This document shows, piece after piece, positions 9,034-18,300 of a stretch of DNA of 64,000 bases (its first letter is position 1; every line of letters begins with the position of its first letter). Below the pieces are notes generated by a model. The model saw only the letters and a program-made list of their open reading frames with translations, had not been told where the DNA came from and did no database searches. Position numbers and translations under genes: made by a program. The stretch comes from Hoylesella marshii DSM 16973 = JCM 13450 (lineage in GTDB: Bacteria; Bacteroidota; Bacteroidia; Bacteroidales; Bacteroidaceae): the NCBI RefSeq assembly GCF_000146675.1, contig NZ_GL397214.1, positions 1,372,756-1,436,755 on the forward strand, read 5' to 3'.

Positions 9034-10083
9034 ATGACAAAAGAGAAAGAAGAAACAAACAATGTACAAGAAGGCAAGTTGAAAGCCCTTCAGGCAGCGA
9101 TGTCGAAGATAGAGAAAGATTTCGGCAAAGGTGCTATCATGAAACTCGGCGACAAGCAGATAGAAAATGTTGAGACCATTCCTACAGGTAGCATTGCGCT
9201 TGATTATGCTTTGGGCGTAGGCGGTTATCCCCGCGGTCGCATCATTGAAATATATGGTCCCGAATCTTCAGGAAAGACAACACTTGCTCTCCATGCCATT
9301 GCCGAAACGCAAAAGGCAGGAGGCATTGCTGCTTTTATAGACGCGGAGCATGCTTTCGACAGATTCTATGCCCAGAAATTAGGCGTAGACGTGGATAACC
9401 TATGGATTTCACAGCCCGACAACGGAGAACAAGCTCTCGACATTGCCGAACAGCTGATACGTTCGGCTGCTATTGATATCATCGTTATCGACTCCGTGGC
9501 TGCCCTCACTCCCAAGAAAGAAATAGAAGGAGATATGGGTGAAAGCAATGTGGGATTACACGCACGCCTCATGAGCCAAGCGTTGCGCAAGCTCACCAGC
9601 AACATCAGCAAGACGAAAACCACCTGTATCTTCATCAACCAAATGCGAGAGAAAATAGGTATTTCGTTTGGCAATCCCGAAACAACTACAGGCGGATTAG
9701 CATTGAAATTCTATGCCAGCGTGCGAATGGATATACGCAAAGTGACGAGTATCAAAGACGGAGACACCGTCACCGGCAATTTAGTACGCGTAAAAGTGGT
9801 AAAAAACAAGGTTGCCCCACCTTTCCGAAAAGCAGAATTTGAAATAACCTTTGGCGAAGGAATCAGCAAGATAGGTGAACTGATAGACCTTGGCGTAGCA
9901 CAAGATATCATACAGAAAAGTGGCTCATGGTACTCCTATGGTAGTTCCAAACTTGGGCAGGGACGTGATGCCACCAAAACCTTACTCAGCGATAATCCCG
10001 AACTATGCGAAGAAATAGAGGCACGCATCAAGGAAGACATTGCCGTCAACGGTCTCAAAGTAGCAGTAAAGAAAACGAAATAA
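9034..10083 (+). CDS. recA: Recombinase RecA
   Basis: This is the DNA strand-exchange ATPase of homologous recombination and SOS control. All 349 residues are present. Walker A is GPESSGKTT (75-83), Walker B is [10 protein letters not shown], and loop 2 follows NQMREKIG with [17 protein letters not shown]. The C-terminal domain is complete. It is 33 bases after the CANSDH-like gene and 62 before efp. No SOS box of a known type is recognisable upstream. The gene could support prophage repressor responses to damage, but the nearby prophage repressor lacks a cleavage domain. Confidence 0.98.
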   Translation: MTKEKEETNNVQEGKLKALQAAMSKIEKDFGKGAIMKLGDKQIENVETIPTGSIALDYALGVGGYPRGRIIEIYGPESSGKTTLALHAIAETQKAGGIAAFIDAEHAFDRFYAQKLGVDVDNLWISQPDNGEQALDIAEQLIRSAAIDIIVIDSVAALTPKKEIEGDMGESNVGLHARLMSQALRKLTSNISKTKTTCIFINQMREKIGISFGNPETTTGGLALKFYASVRMDIRKVTSIKDGDTVTGNLVRVKVVKNKVAPPFRKAEFEITFGEGISKIGELIDLGVAQDIIQKSGSWYSYGSSKLGQGRDATKTLLSDNPELCEEIEARIKEDIAVNGLKVAVKKTK

Positions 10084-10145
10084 CTTTGTTGTACATCCCC
10101 TTTGCATATCCAATATATATATTAATAACGTAAGAAAATAACGAA

Positions 10146-10712
10146 ATGATTAACTCTCAAGAAATCAAAATCGGGACATGTATCCGTCTCGACAACCAGA
10201 TTTACACCTGCATCGATTTCCAACACGTGAAGCCCGGAAAAGGCAACACGGTGATGCGTACCAAACTAAAGAACGTAACCACGGGAAGAGTGCTCGACCG
10301 TACTTTTCAGATAGGCTTCAAACTCGAAGACGTTCGCATTGAGCGCAGACCTTACCAGTATCTGTATCAAGACGGCGAAGACTATATCTTCATGAATCAA
10401 GAGACCTTTGAACAAGCACCTATCGCAAAGGAAGCCATCACCGGCGTGGCATTCATGAAGGAAAGCGACATCGTGGAAGTTGTAACAGACACGACTGATG
10501 GTACTGTTCTCTTTGCCGAGATGCCTGTAAAGACAGTGCTTCGCATTACCCATTCCGAACCGGGCATCAAAGGCGATACGGCCACCAATGCCACTAAACC
10601 TGCTACATTGGAAACAGGTGTTGAAGTGCGCGTACCTCTCTTCATCAATGAGGGCGAGCTCATACAGGTCGATACCCGCGACGGTTCTTATCTACAACGC
10701 ATCAAAGAATAA
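10146..10712 (+). CDS. efp: Translation elongation factor P
   Basis: EF-P relieves ribosome stalling at proline runs. The 188-residue protein has the three expected beta-barrel domains: KOW-like domain I with the tip loop KPGKGN (Lys32 at the modifiable position), domain II, and domain III ending in the VDTRDGSYLQR signature. The modification enzyme is not in the window. A nested terminator follows directly, so efp closes the recA-efp stretch. Confidence 0.97.
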   Translation: MINSQEIKIGTCIRLDNQIYTCIDFQHVKPGKGNTVMRTKLKNVTTGRVLDRTFQIGFKLEDVRIERRPYQYLYQDGEDYIFMNQETFEQAPIAKEAITGVAFMKESDIVEVVTDTTDGTVLFAEMPVKTVLRITHSEPGIKGDTATNATKPATLETGVEVRVPLFINEGELIQVDTRDGSYLQRIKE

Positions 10713-10718
10713 AACCAT

Positions 10719-10789
10719 ACGCACCTTCGGTAGAGAACAAATGGCGACTGCATCATGGCCATTGTTCCTTTTTTTAGCCGAAGGTGCGT
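10719..10789 (+). terminator. Nested double terminator after efp
   Basis: An inner hairpin (10735-10745 with 10758-10767) is followed by a T-run. It lies within a perfect 12-bp outer inverted repeat (10719-10730 with 10778-10789), which is followed by a second T-rich stretch. Confidence 0.8.
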
Positions 10790-10825
10790 TCCGTTTTTAT
10801 CATTCTCTCACCTACAGATTCTCTC

Positions 10826-11863
10826 ATGACTTACAGCATCATCGTTCCCGTCTATAATCGCCCCAATGAAGTGGACGAACTTCTCGAAAGTCTCTGCACA
10901 CAAACCCTACAAGACTTCGAAGTTATCATCGTTGAGGATGGTTCAACGATCACCTCTCAAGACATCTGCACACGATATGAAGACCGGATGAAGATACGTT
11001 ATTTCGTGAAGTCTAATACCGGTCCGGGCGATACGCGCAACTACGGCGCTCAACGTGCCGACGGCATTTATCTCATCATACTCGATTCCGACGTCGTATT
11101 GCCGCCTCACTATTTAAAAGCCGTAAACGATGCTCTTGCCGCTGACCCAGTCGACGCTTTCGGCGGTCCCGACTGCGCCCATACGTCGTTTACTCCCACA
11201 CAGAAAGCCATCTCCTATAGCATGACGAGTTTTTTCACCACCGGAGGCATCCGAGGCGGCAAGAAAAAACTCGACAAATTCTATCCAAGGTCATTCAACA
11301 TGGGTATCCGCCGTGATGTCTACACCCACCTCGGAGGTTTCTCCCGTATGCGTTTCGGTGAAGATATTGACTTCAGCATCCGCATTTTCCGTGCCGGTTA
11401 CCACTGTCGGCTCTTTCTCGAAGCATGGGTATGGCACAAGCGACGCACAGATTTCCGCAAGTTCTATCGTCAGGTTTATAACAGCGGCATCGCACGCATC
11501 AACCTCTATCGCAAATATCCCGATTCGTTGAAACCCGTACACATGTTGCCTGCTTTCTTTACCGTGGGATTGATGCTCCTTATCTTTACTTCCGCCGTAG
11601 GCAGAGCGATGATGCACTACGGCAGTTCGCCTCTCTGGTTATGGGTATTTCTCGTGCCGTGGATGCTCATCTCGGCCTATGCCCTGCTGATAGCCCTCTC
11701 TGCCACTATTGTGAATCGGAGCTTGCGGATAGGTCTGCTCGCCATTGCCGCCGCCTTTACCCAGCTCACCGGCTACGGGCTTGGATTCCTCGAAGCATGG
11801 TGGAAACGCATCATTTTGGGCAAAGACGAGTTCCAAGCGTTTCAAAACACCTTCTACCAATAA
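10826..11863 (+). CDS. Family 2 glycosyltransferase with C-terminal membrane segments
   Basis: The start at 10826 places the GT2 nucleotide-binding strand (TYSIIVPVYNRP) at the N-terminus; an earlier in-frame Met lies in the efp terminator. Of 345 residues the first 230 form the GT-A fold with VEDGST, LDSDVV (the DxD-like motif) and FGEDIDFS (the ED acceptor motif). Two or three hydrophobic helices follow (about 250-320), so the protein is membrane-anchored and probably acts on a lipid-linked glycan. The sugar specificity cannot be read from the sequence. Confidence 0.85.
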   Translation: MTYSIIVPVYNRPNEVDELLESLCTQTLQDFEVIIVEDGSTITSQDICTRYEDRMKIRYFVKSNTGPGDTRNYGAQRADGIYLIILDSDVVLPPHYLKAVNDALAADPVDAFGGPDCAHTSFTPTQKAISYSMTSFFTTGGIRGGKKKLDKFYPRSFNMGIRRDVYTHLGGFSRMRFGEDIDFSIRIFRAGYHCRLFLEAWVWHKRRTDFRKFYRQVYNSGIARINLYRKYPDSLKPVHMLPAFFTVGLMLLIFTSAVGRAMMHYGSSPLWLWVFLVPWMLISAYALLIALSATIVNRSLRIGLLAIAAAFTQLTGYGLGFLEAWWKRIILGKDEFQAFQNTFYQ

Positions 11864-11884
11864 CCTCACTTACTTTCTCATACA

Positions 11885-12583
11885 ATGAAAACCACACCCA
11901 CCAAACTCTCCATCACACAATGGGCGGAAGAAGATAGGCCGCGCGAAAAGCTCAGAGACCAAGGGGCAGAGAGCCTTTCCAATGCTGAACTCCTTGCCAT
12001 CATCATCGGCTCGGGTACACCACACGAAAGTGCCGTTGAACTCATGAAGCGCATCCTTTCCGACAACAATAACAGCCTTTCCCATCTTGGCAAGCTACGC
12101 ATCAGCGACCTCTGCCGCTACAACGGCATCGGCGAAGCTAAGGCCATCAGCCTGCTCGCCGCCTATGAACTCGGTAAACGACGCCAGCGAGAGAAAGTGG
12201 GCGAGCGACCAGACCTCGGTAGTGCCACTGCCATCTACAACTATATGCACCCCATCATGCAAGACCTCGACGTAGAGGAAGCGTGGGTCTTGCTGATGAA
12301 TCAAAACTACCGCCTCATCCGTCCGTTCCGTATTTCCCACGGTGGGTTGAGCGATACGTTCATCGACGTGCGCATCGTTATACGCGAAGCACTGCTTTGC
12401 AACGCCACCACCCTTGCACTCGTCCACAACCACCCCAGCAACCACCCTCAGCCCAGTCATCAAGACGACAGCATCACCCGCCAAATCAAAGCCGCCTGCG
12501 ACACCATGCACCTCCACTTCCTTGACCACATCATCATTGTCGACGGCCGATACTACAGCTACTGCGAGGAAGGCCGCTTGTAG
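11885..12583 (+). CDS. radC: RadC-family (UPF0758) protein
   Basis: This 232-residue protein has an N-terminal helix-hairpin-helix part (LRDQGAESLSNAELLAI) and a C-terminal JAB/MPN domain with the metal-binding signature HNHPSNHPQPSHQD. The family was once linked to DNA repair, but its biochemical role is unsettled; related proteins ride on mobile elements as anti-restriction or recombination-associated factors. This copy lies in the host backbone 21 bases after the glycosyltransferase and so is probably the chromosomal housekeeping version. Confidence 0.92.
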   Translation: MKTTPTKLSITQWAEEDRPREKLRDQGAESLSNAELLAIIIGSGTPHESAVELMKRILSDNNNSLSHLGKLRISDLCRYNGIGEAKAISLLAAYELGKRRQREKVGERPDLGSATAIYNYMHPIMQDLDVEEAWVLLMNQNYRLIRPFRISHGGLSDTFIDVRIVIREALLCNATTLALVHNHPSNHPQPSHQDDSITRQIKAACDTMHLHFLDHIIIVDGRYYSYCEEGRL

Positions 12584-12698
12584 TCCTCTCCCCTCTTCTC
12601 CTCCCTTCCACTTATCTCGAACAACCGCGTTTTACCGTTCGCCAGCAACCCCAATCCTTCTCCGCATCCGTTTTTTATCAAAAAAAATACTTCCACCA

Positions 12699-12729
12699 TT
12701 TGTTTTTCAGAGAATTATAATTACCTTTG
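12699..12729 (+). promoter_or_regulatory. Promoter of the 12757 gene
   Basis: TTTG (12699-12702), 19 bases, then TACCTTTG (12722-12729) is a near-ideal Bacteroidota promoter, 27 bases ahead of the start codon. Confidence 0.75.
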
Positions 12730-12756
12730 CCGGCGATAACCAAACAAAACGAACAA

Positions 12757-13176
12757 ATGAAAAAGGTATTATTGATTTGTATGCTGGCGTTTTCTACTGC
12801 CATTTCGTTCGGTCAGAACAAAGCTTTCGACGTTGAAAATCTGAAAACCCAGAAAAAGGTATTAGCTTTGAATACTAAGCTCAACAACTTGAAATTAGAG
12901 TATCAGAAAGAGAAAGAGAATTTTGGAGAGCTGAATGAAAAAGCTGCAACTGTCAATGCAACAGCCAATGTGGCAACAACCGACTTTACGTCGTCAGATG
13001 CGTCCACTACGGTAAAAGATGCAAAAGAAACCGTTAAAACGCTGAAGGAAGCACAGAAAATCAACAAGAAATTGCTCAAAAGCCAGAAGAAACTGAACCA
13101 TTTGGAAAAGAAAATGAATAAAATACAAGCTCGTCTCAACGAGTTTAACAAAAAGGTGAAATTCGTAGACAAGTAA
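12757..13176 (+). CDS. Small secreted coiled-coil protein
   Basis: The start at 12757 gives 139 residues with a clear signal peptide (MKKVLLICMLAFSTAISFGQ). The rest is almost wholly Lys/Leu/Asn-rich helix with heptad-like spacing, split by a short Ala/Thr/Ser region (about 60-85). It has no known domain. It resembles small periplasmic helical proteins of Bacteroidales with unknown role. It is a single-gene unit with a strong promoter before it and a 17-bp terminator after it. Confidence 0.7.
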   Translation: MKKVLLICMLAFSTAISFGQNKAFDVENLKTQKKVLALNTKLNNLKLEYQKEKENFGELNEKAATVNATANVATTDFTSSDASTTVKDAKETVKTLKEAQKINKKLLKSQKKLNHLEKKMNKIQARLNEFNKKVKFVDK

Positions 13177-13210
13177 GACACCGTTCGGTATCATTCGCAT
13201 ACCCACTTAT

Positions 13211-13269
13211 AAAAGGATAGCTTTCACAGCGTAATCACTTAGGTTTTAACGCGTGAAAGCTATCCTTTT
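13211..13269 (+). terminator. Strong terminator, 17-bp stem
   Basis: A perfect 17-bp inverted repeat (13211-13227 with 13253-13269) ends in TTTTA. It closes the 12757 gene and insulates the tRNA promoter. The 5'-flanking A-run makes it potentially bidirectional. Confidence 0.85.
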
Positions 13270-13364
13270 ATACTCACGGAGCTCACATTTTTCAACCTTT
13301 AAACTTATATTTCCTTATGGTGGAACTTATGCAGGACATTTTTACGCAAAAAGAATCGCATAAA

Positions 13365-13396
13365 TTTGCGTATATCAGTAGAAGTGTGTATCTTTG
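13365..13396 (+). promoter_or_regulatory. Promoter of tRNA-Pro
   Basis: TTTG (13365-13368), 20 bases, TATCTTTG (13389-13396) matches the consensus. The transcript would carry a leader of about 105 bases before the tRNA. Nothing else is seen between the preceding terminator and the tRNA. Confidence 0.7.
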
Positions 13397-13511
13397 CACT
13401 CACTTTCAAACACTATATAAGTGAATGAAAGTTATATAAGGTAAAGGGCATTAGTTTCTTTCCTTAAAGGGAAAAAGAACAGCGTGCAGTTTACCAAACA
13501 ATGTAAAAGAT

Positions 13512-13584
13512 CGGGATTTGGCGCAGTTGGTAGCGCACACGTCTGGGGGGCGCGAGGTCGCTGGTTCGAGTCCAGTAATCCCGA
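13512..13584 (+). tRNA. tRNA-Pro (anticodon GGG)
   Basis: The cloverleaf folds with a 7-bp acceptor stem (CGGGATT with AATCCCG), a GCGC/GCGC D stem, anticodon GGG at positions 34-36, and a 5-bp T stem with TTCGAGT loop. CCA is not encoded. The anticodon stem CACGT/GCGCG has an A-C mismatch at pair 28-42 and a terminal G-T pair. The last 14 bases belong to the prophage attachment core, so the 3' end seen here may be phage-supplied. Confidence 0.93.
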
Positions 13585-13608
13585 CTAAGACGATGTAAAG
13601 GGGTTGAT
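13571..13608 (+). other. attL core (38-bp direct repeat)
   Basis: These 38 bases are identical to 58671-58708. They cover tRNA bases 60-73 and the left half of the tRNA terminator stem. This is the standard arrangement for a tyrosine integrase that inserts in a tRNA 3' end and restores it. Confidence 0.95.
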
Positions 13609-13642
13609 TATCAATCCCTTACGCTTTGTCGGAGGTAAGAAG

Positions 13643-13664
13643 GTCGGCGAAAAGTCGGCGAAGA
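13643..13664 (+). promoter_or_regulatory. Probable integrase arm-type sites, left
   Basis: Two tandem 11-mers of the form GTCGGCGAAnA lie 35 bases inside attL. The identical 22-base block recurs 69 bases inside attR in the same orientation. This fits paired P and P' arm sites for the integrase N-terminal domain. Confidence 0.7.
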
Positions 13665-13708
13665 AATAACAAGATTATCAATCGGGCATTTCACTCAAAA
13701 ATTTAGAA

Positions 13709-14899
13709 ATGCCTAAAAAAAATTTTTATTCTCAGAACAAGCAGACGGCAATTGACAAGATTGTCGGCTGGAAGCCGCCGAGATTTCACCAGGCTTCAGA
13801 ATGCTATGTATCACTTTCCGCTTTCGATCCGACAATAGGGAAGTTTCATACCAAGAAATTTATGCTCGGACATATAAAGGGAAAACGTAACCAGCGCCAA
13901 TACGGCGAGGCTCTCATCAAGAGGCTCACGGAAAAACTGATGCAAGGCTGGAACCCATGGGTGGAGGTGACGCAACCCTTGGAATACACCTCTTTCGATG
14001 AAGCTTGCGATCGCTATCGGGAGTATCTGCTAAAGCTATTGAAAGAGCACAACATGCGCGAGGAAACGGCGGTGTCTTATATAAGCCGTCTCAGAGTGCT
14101 ACGCAGATGGAGGGAGAAGGAGTCTGTCAACCTTTTCTACACGTATCAATTCGACCGTATCCTTACCGGTCAGTTCTTAGACTATGTCTTTGTGGACCGC
14201 AACAACACGCTTCAGACTCGCAACAATTACTTGAGCTGGCTGAAGACTTTCTGCAAATATCTGCTGGAGCGTGGTTACATCCCTTCTGACCCGACGGCGG
14301 GTTATTCACTTGTACAGAAGCGAGGGGTGCTGAAGAATCGCGATGTGATTCCGGATCCTGTGCTACAGGAACTCAAGAATTGGCTGGAGGCGAACAACAA
14401 ACACTATCTGCTTGCCTGCTACATTCTCCATTATCTTTTCATACGGCCGCGAGAGATGAGCTATCTGAAGGTGGGAGATTTCAATATCAAACGAAAGACG
14501 ATGTTGCTACATGGTGACCACACGAAGAATCATCGCGATGCTCTGCTGACGGTTCCTGACCATGTGATGAAGTTGATGATAGCATTGGATGTTTTTAAAT
14601 GCCCGAGCGATTATTATCTTTTCAGCGAGGATTTTGCTCCCGGTGCGGAACGTCGGAGCGAAAAGTCTTTCCGTGATTACTGGCACCATCATGTACGTAA
14701 GCACCTGAAACTGACTACACGGTATAAATTTTACTCTCTGAAGGATACGGGTATCACAAATATGCTGCGTGCGAACACGGATATTCTAACGGTTCGTGAC
14801 CAGGCACGGCATTCTTCGATTTTGATTACCGATATCTATACTCCGAAGGATATTCAAAGTGCGAATGCGTTGTTGCTGAATTATAAGGGTGTGTTATAA
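13709..14899 (+). CDS. int: Phage tyrosine integrase
   Basis: This 396-residue site-specific recombinase inserts and excises the prophage at tRNA-Pro. An arm-binding N-terminal part and a SAM-like core-binding domain (about 92-195) precede the catalytic domain. Arg246 (IRPREM), His368 (ARHSS) and Tyr377 (TDIYTP) are in place. The usual HxLR box reads YSLKDT, with Lys at the second Arg position; this variant recurs in Bacteroidota phage integrases. It is the only gene read rightward at this end. An excisionase is not recognised; one of the small early proteins may serve. Confidence 0.93.
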   Translation: MPKKNFYSQNKQTAIDKIVGWKPPRFHQASECYVSLSAFDPTIGKFHTKKFMLGHIKGKRNQRQYGEALIKRLTEKLMQGWNPWVEVTQPLEYTSFDEACDRYREYLLKLLKEHNMREETAVSYISRLRVLRRWREKESVNLFYTYQFDRILTGQFLDYVFVDRNNTLQTRNNYLSWLKTFCKYLLERGYIPSDPTAGYSLVQKRGVLKNRDVIPDPVLQELKNWLEANNKHYLLACYILHYLFIRPREMSYLKVGDFNIKRKTMLLHGDHTKNHRDALLTVPDHVMKLMIALDVFKCPSDYYLFSEDFAPGAERRSEKSFRDYWHHHVRKHLKLTTRYKFYSLKDTGITNMLRANTDILTVRDQARHSSILITDIYTPKDIQSANALLLNYKGVL

Positions 14900-14906
14900 A
14901 AAAGGA

Positions 14907-14931
14907 GATAGGAAGTTTTTTGCTTCCTATC
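14907..14931 (-). terminator. Terminator of the late operon
   Basis: A 9-bp stem (14907-14915 with 14923-14931) is followed, reading leftward, by a T-run. It ends the leftward tail operon where it meets int. The flank 14926-14946 also carries three CCTAT/CCTAC motifs with an 8-bp period. Confidence 0.7.
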
Positions 14932-14996
14932 GTCCTATCTTCCTACAAAAAGATGGTGAAAATACCTATTTCTTTCTGTTTTTACCATTTTCATTC

Positions 14997-15389
14997 TTAT
15001 ATTTCATTTTTTGGGGGGGATGTTGCTTCCGTCTCGGGCTCTTTTTCCTCGGGTTCTTTTTCGGGCAGAGAGGTGTTTGATGTGTTGTCTTCTTCGATAA
15101 TGGCCGTTTTTGCCTTTGTTATGAGGTTTACGAGTTCCAGCAGTACTGACATAGCGTCTTTTTGTGCTCCGCTGAAGCTGATGGAGACATCGTTTTGGTC
15201 TGTTTCTTTGTAGTAGACCGATGCGAGGTGTCCTCCCTGTTTCGGGTTTACGCTTCCACGAAATTCGGGATGATCGTCAGCATCGAGGATGAGTTCTCCG
15301 TTGAATGCGTAGTGTCCCTGTTCCTCTGTGAGGACAAAGGTTCTGTTTTTTGATGTAATGTTCATTTTATTTTGTTTAGTTGTTGTCAT
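14997..15389 (-). CDS. Phage late protein, function unknown
   Basis: This 130-residue protein is the last gene of the late operon; its ATG overlaps the stop of the large tail protein by one base, so the two are translationally coupled. The first 90 residues look beta-rich (TFVLTEEQGHYAFNGELIL); the tail is an acidic, Pro/Glu-rich disordered segment. The second Met (residue 9) may be the true start. Position after the receptor-binding region suggests a tail-tip accessory or chaperone. I do not recognise the family. Confidence 0.65.
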   Translation of the reverse strand: MTTTKQNKMNITSKNRTFVLTEEQGHYAFNGELILDADDHPEFRGSVNPKQGGHLASVYYKETDQNDVSISFSGAQKDAMSVLLELVNLITKAKTAIIEEDNTSNTSLPEKEPEEKEPETEATSPPKNEI

Positions 15390-18300
15390 TATATATTTTC
15401 GGATGTTTGGAACATGTTGTTGAATGCCATGTTGTAGATGATGAATTGGAACGCTCCGTCGTGGACGCGGTCGTCGTCTGAGAGCCAGATGTCGATGGCG
15501 ATTCTCTGTCCTATCATTCCTATGCTTTTGATGGTGGCTTTGATAGGCATGGATTGTGTACTATCGTCGTAGCTGTGTCCGAATCCTGTGAGTGATACGC
15601 CGATGGTTTTGCGCAGTTGGGGTCCGTATTTGAGGAGAGCTTGTGCCCATGGGACGGGCAAAAGGATTCTACAATGTCCTTGACCGATGCGTTCTATGGC
15701 GAGTGCATATCCGTTGTAGGTTTGTGCATTGATGGTTGTTTCTGTGGGGTTGCAGGTAGCGAATCCCCATGCCAGCACTCGGAAGGGGACGCCCGCCATG
15801 TAATTTCCTATGAGGTTTCTTTGTTCGACGAGCCACCCGTAGAAGGTGTCTTCGCTTCCTATTCCGTGAAGTACGACCGACGTACCGGTGTAGATGGCGA
15901 TTTTAGAGAACCTGCGTCCTTCGTCGAAGAAGTATTTTCCCTGTGGTGCGATAATGACTCCATAGCCCGTATATGCTCCTCTCAGTGGGTAATTGGTGAT
16001 ATGGAGCGTTCTTCCCCGTTGTGATACGTCCCATTGGAGGTTGAAGTGGTTCCATTGGGTGTTTTCTCCATCGAGCCATGCGTTGTCGTGAAGCGAGATA
16101 TTGTAGTGTTCTTCTACGGTGGCATAGGGAGATGAGAAGGAGCCTTTGATGATGACGTTGGAGAACGTGCCTCCAACGGCTTCCATGTTTATTGCCGTGA
16201 TGTTTCCCTGTTCGTCGACTTGGAAAGTGCCGTTGGGTGTGGAGAATGTCCTGGCGGAGATGTCTCCGTAGAAGTATGCTTTTCCGTTTTTGAACTGTGC
16301 GATAGGGTTTCCTTGATTGTCGATCCATTCAAAGTGGTCTGCGATCTGTCTTATTTGTCCGTTGGTGATGTCGATACCCGTATCGAGGAGTGCTTTTTCG
16401 ATGGGGAAAACATTCCATTCCGGGCATTCATCACCTTGTACAACTCCGACAGCATAGACCTCAAGTGAGCCATGCAGTCCGTTGATGCCGAAGATTTCTC
16501 CTGTGCCTTTGAGCTGTTCCTTGCCATAGAATGTCGTGTAGTATTTTTTCCATCCGTTTCCGAGTTCTATATACTGGCTTTTCTCAGTTAGGTAGCTGAA
16601 GGAGCCTTTATCTCCGGGCATCCACGTACCGAGTCTCCATAGTGAGTTTCCGGTGAGGTCTTTTGCTACGATGAAGAGGGTGAACTGTTGGTTTGTATTG
16701 TCTGTGGGTTCTTCGAGGTTCCATTGTAGTTGGTACCAGTAGCTATTGTTTGTAATTTTTCTGATTTTTCCGTATTTTTCGTTTTCTGTGGTTGTATCTT
16801 CTTCAAGATTGACTTTCTGCGCGGAGATGGCGAGTGGTTTTTGGACGAGATTTTTTTGCGGGTCATGGTGATAAGGCAGCCAATCGGTTGGTGCAGCGGA
16901 CTCGACGAGGCAGATGCCGTAGATGCTTGCTGTGGCAACGCTATTCAACCGCAGGGGTATCACTTCTGTTGTGCTGGGGCAATTGTCTTTAGTTTTGAAT
17001 GTTGCCCAGCAGCGCGTCCATCGGTCGGTGAGCGTGAATCTGTTGTGTCCATCGGATGCACTGTTTCGGAAGTCCTGTGCGTTGATGACTTCTGCGCAGG
17101 TGTCAGGCGAGAGCGCGCAAGCACACGTTCCGCTCCCCTTCGCGTAGAAAGAGAGGGAGTAATAAGTATTGGGCTTGATTGGGATGTTGTTCCACTTGAG
17201 GATGTCTCGTTGTTGTTCCTCTGAATTGAGTGCCGTTGCTACGGAGAAGTCGTTGATGGCTCGTTCCTGTAGTGTTATGCCCTGCCGGATGATGTTGTCT
17301 CCTCGAAGTGTTTTTGTGTTTCGGAGCAGGTTGTATTGTTTTTCTTTTGTTTCGGACAGTTTGGCAGAGATTCTGTCGGCCTGTGTTTCGAGCTTTGCCA
17401 TTTTTCTGCTGGTCTCGGCGTTGTCGGCCTGATAGACGGTTTGTTCTACTTTTTGTGCGATGGCCTGTGCATTTTGCTGGATCTGCGTATTCCATGTCTT
17501 CCTGTTGGCGTTGTAGTCGTTTTTGAGTGTGGAGAATTCGCTTCGGAACTGTCGGCTGTTCTGCACCCATTTTGCGACTTGCCGGTGTAGATTAGTACCG
17601 ACGAAGACTCTTAGCGGGAACGTTCTTCCTTCTACTTTTACGGGGATGTCTACCCATCCTGAAGCGTAGGCATATCCTGTTTCGGGGTCATTATCTACGG
17701 CCACGATTTTGACTCTTTCTCCTTGTGCGGTGGCGCTGATTCCTTGTGATGTGGTGAGCGATTCTGCAGGGATGGTTATCGGCAGTGGCGTTGTTCCTCT
17801 GAAAGCTCTGACGTCGGTATAGGCCTGTGCGAGTTGTGCCGGCGTGACGGTTCCATTGTCTGCGGTATCGATGATGATGTATTCGGTGGACAGTTGTATA
17901 TTGACGGCATCTGTTCCATCGTGTCCGTCTGTTCCGTAGACGCTGATGATGGCATGTGTTGTTTCGGTGGTTGTTCCATCGGTATATGTGATGATGTCGT
18001 ATGCCCAGAGGTATTTATTGTTATTGGTGAGTTTCGGCGTTGTTTCGGTGTACTCGGTGGGCGGTGTGTTGGGTGTTGCTGAGACTCCGAACATTCGTTT
18101 GACGGAGTTGATGCCTCGTGGTTCGACCTCTGTCCACGTGTAATCTTCAAGGAAGGGTGAGGGGTATGGTTTGTTCCATACGAGGGTGCCGAGGAATTTT
18201 CCTGTAGTCGTTCCTCTTTCTTGGTCTTCGGGTGCCGGTGTCCATGTCGTAGTACTGTTTCCGAGTTCTATTTTGATATTGGTGATATAGGCTTCGTTGA

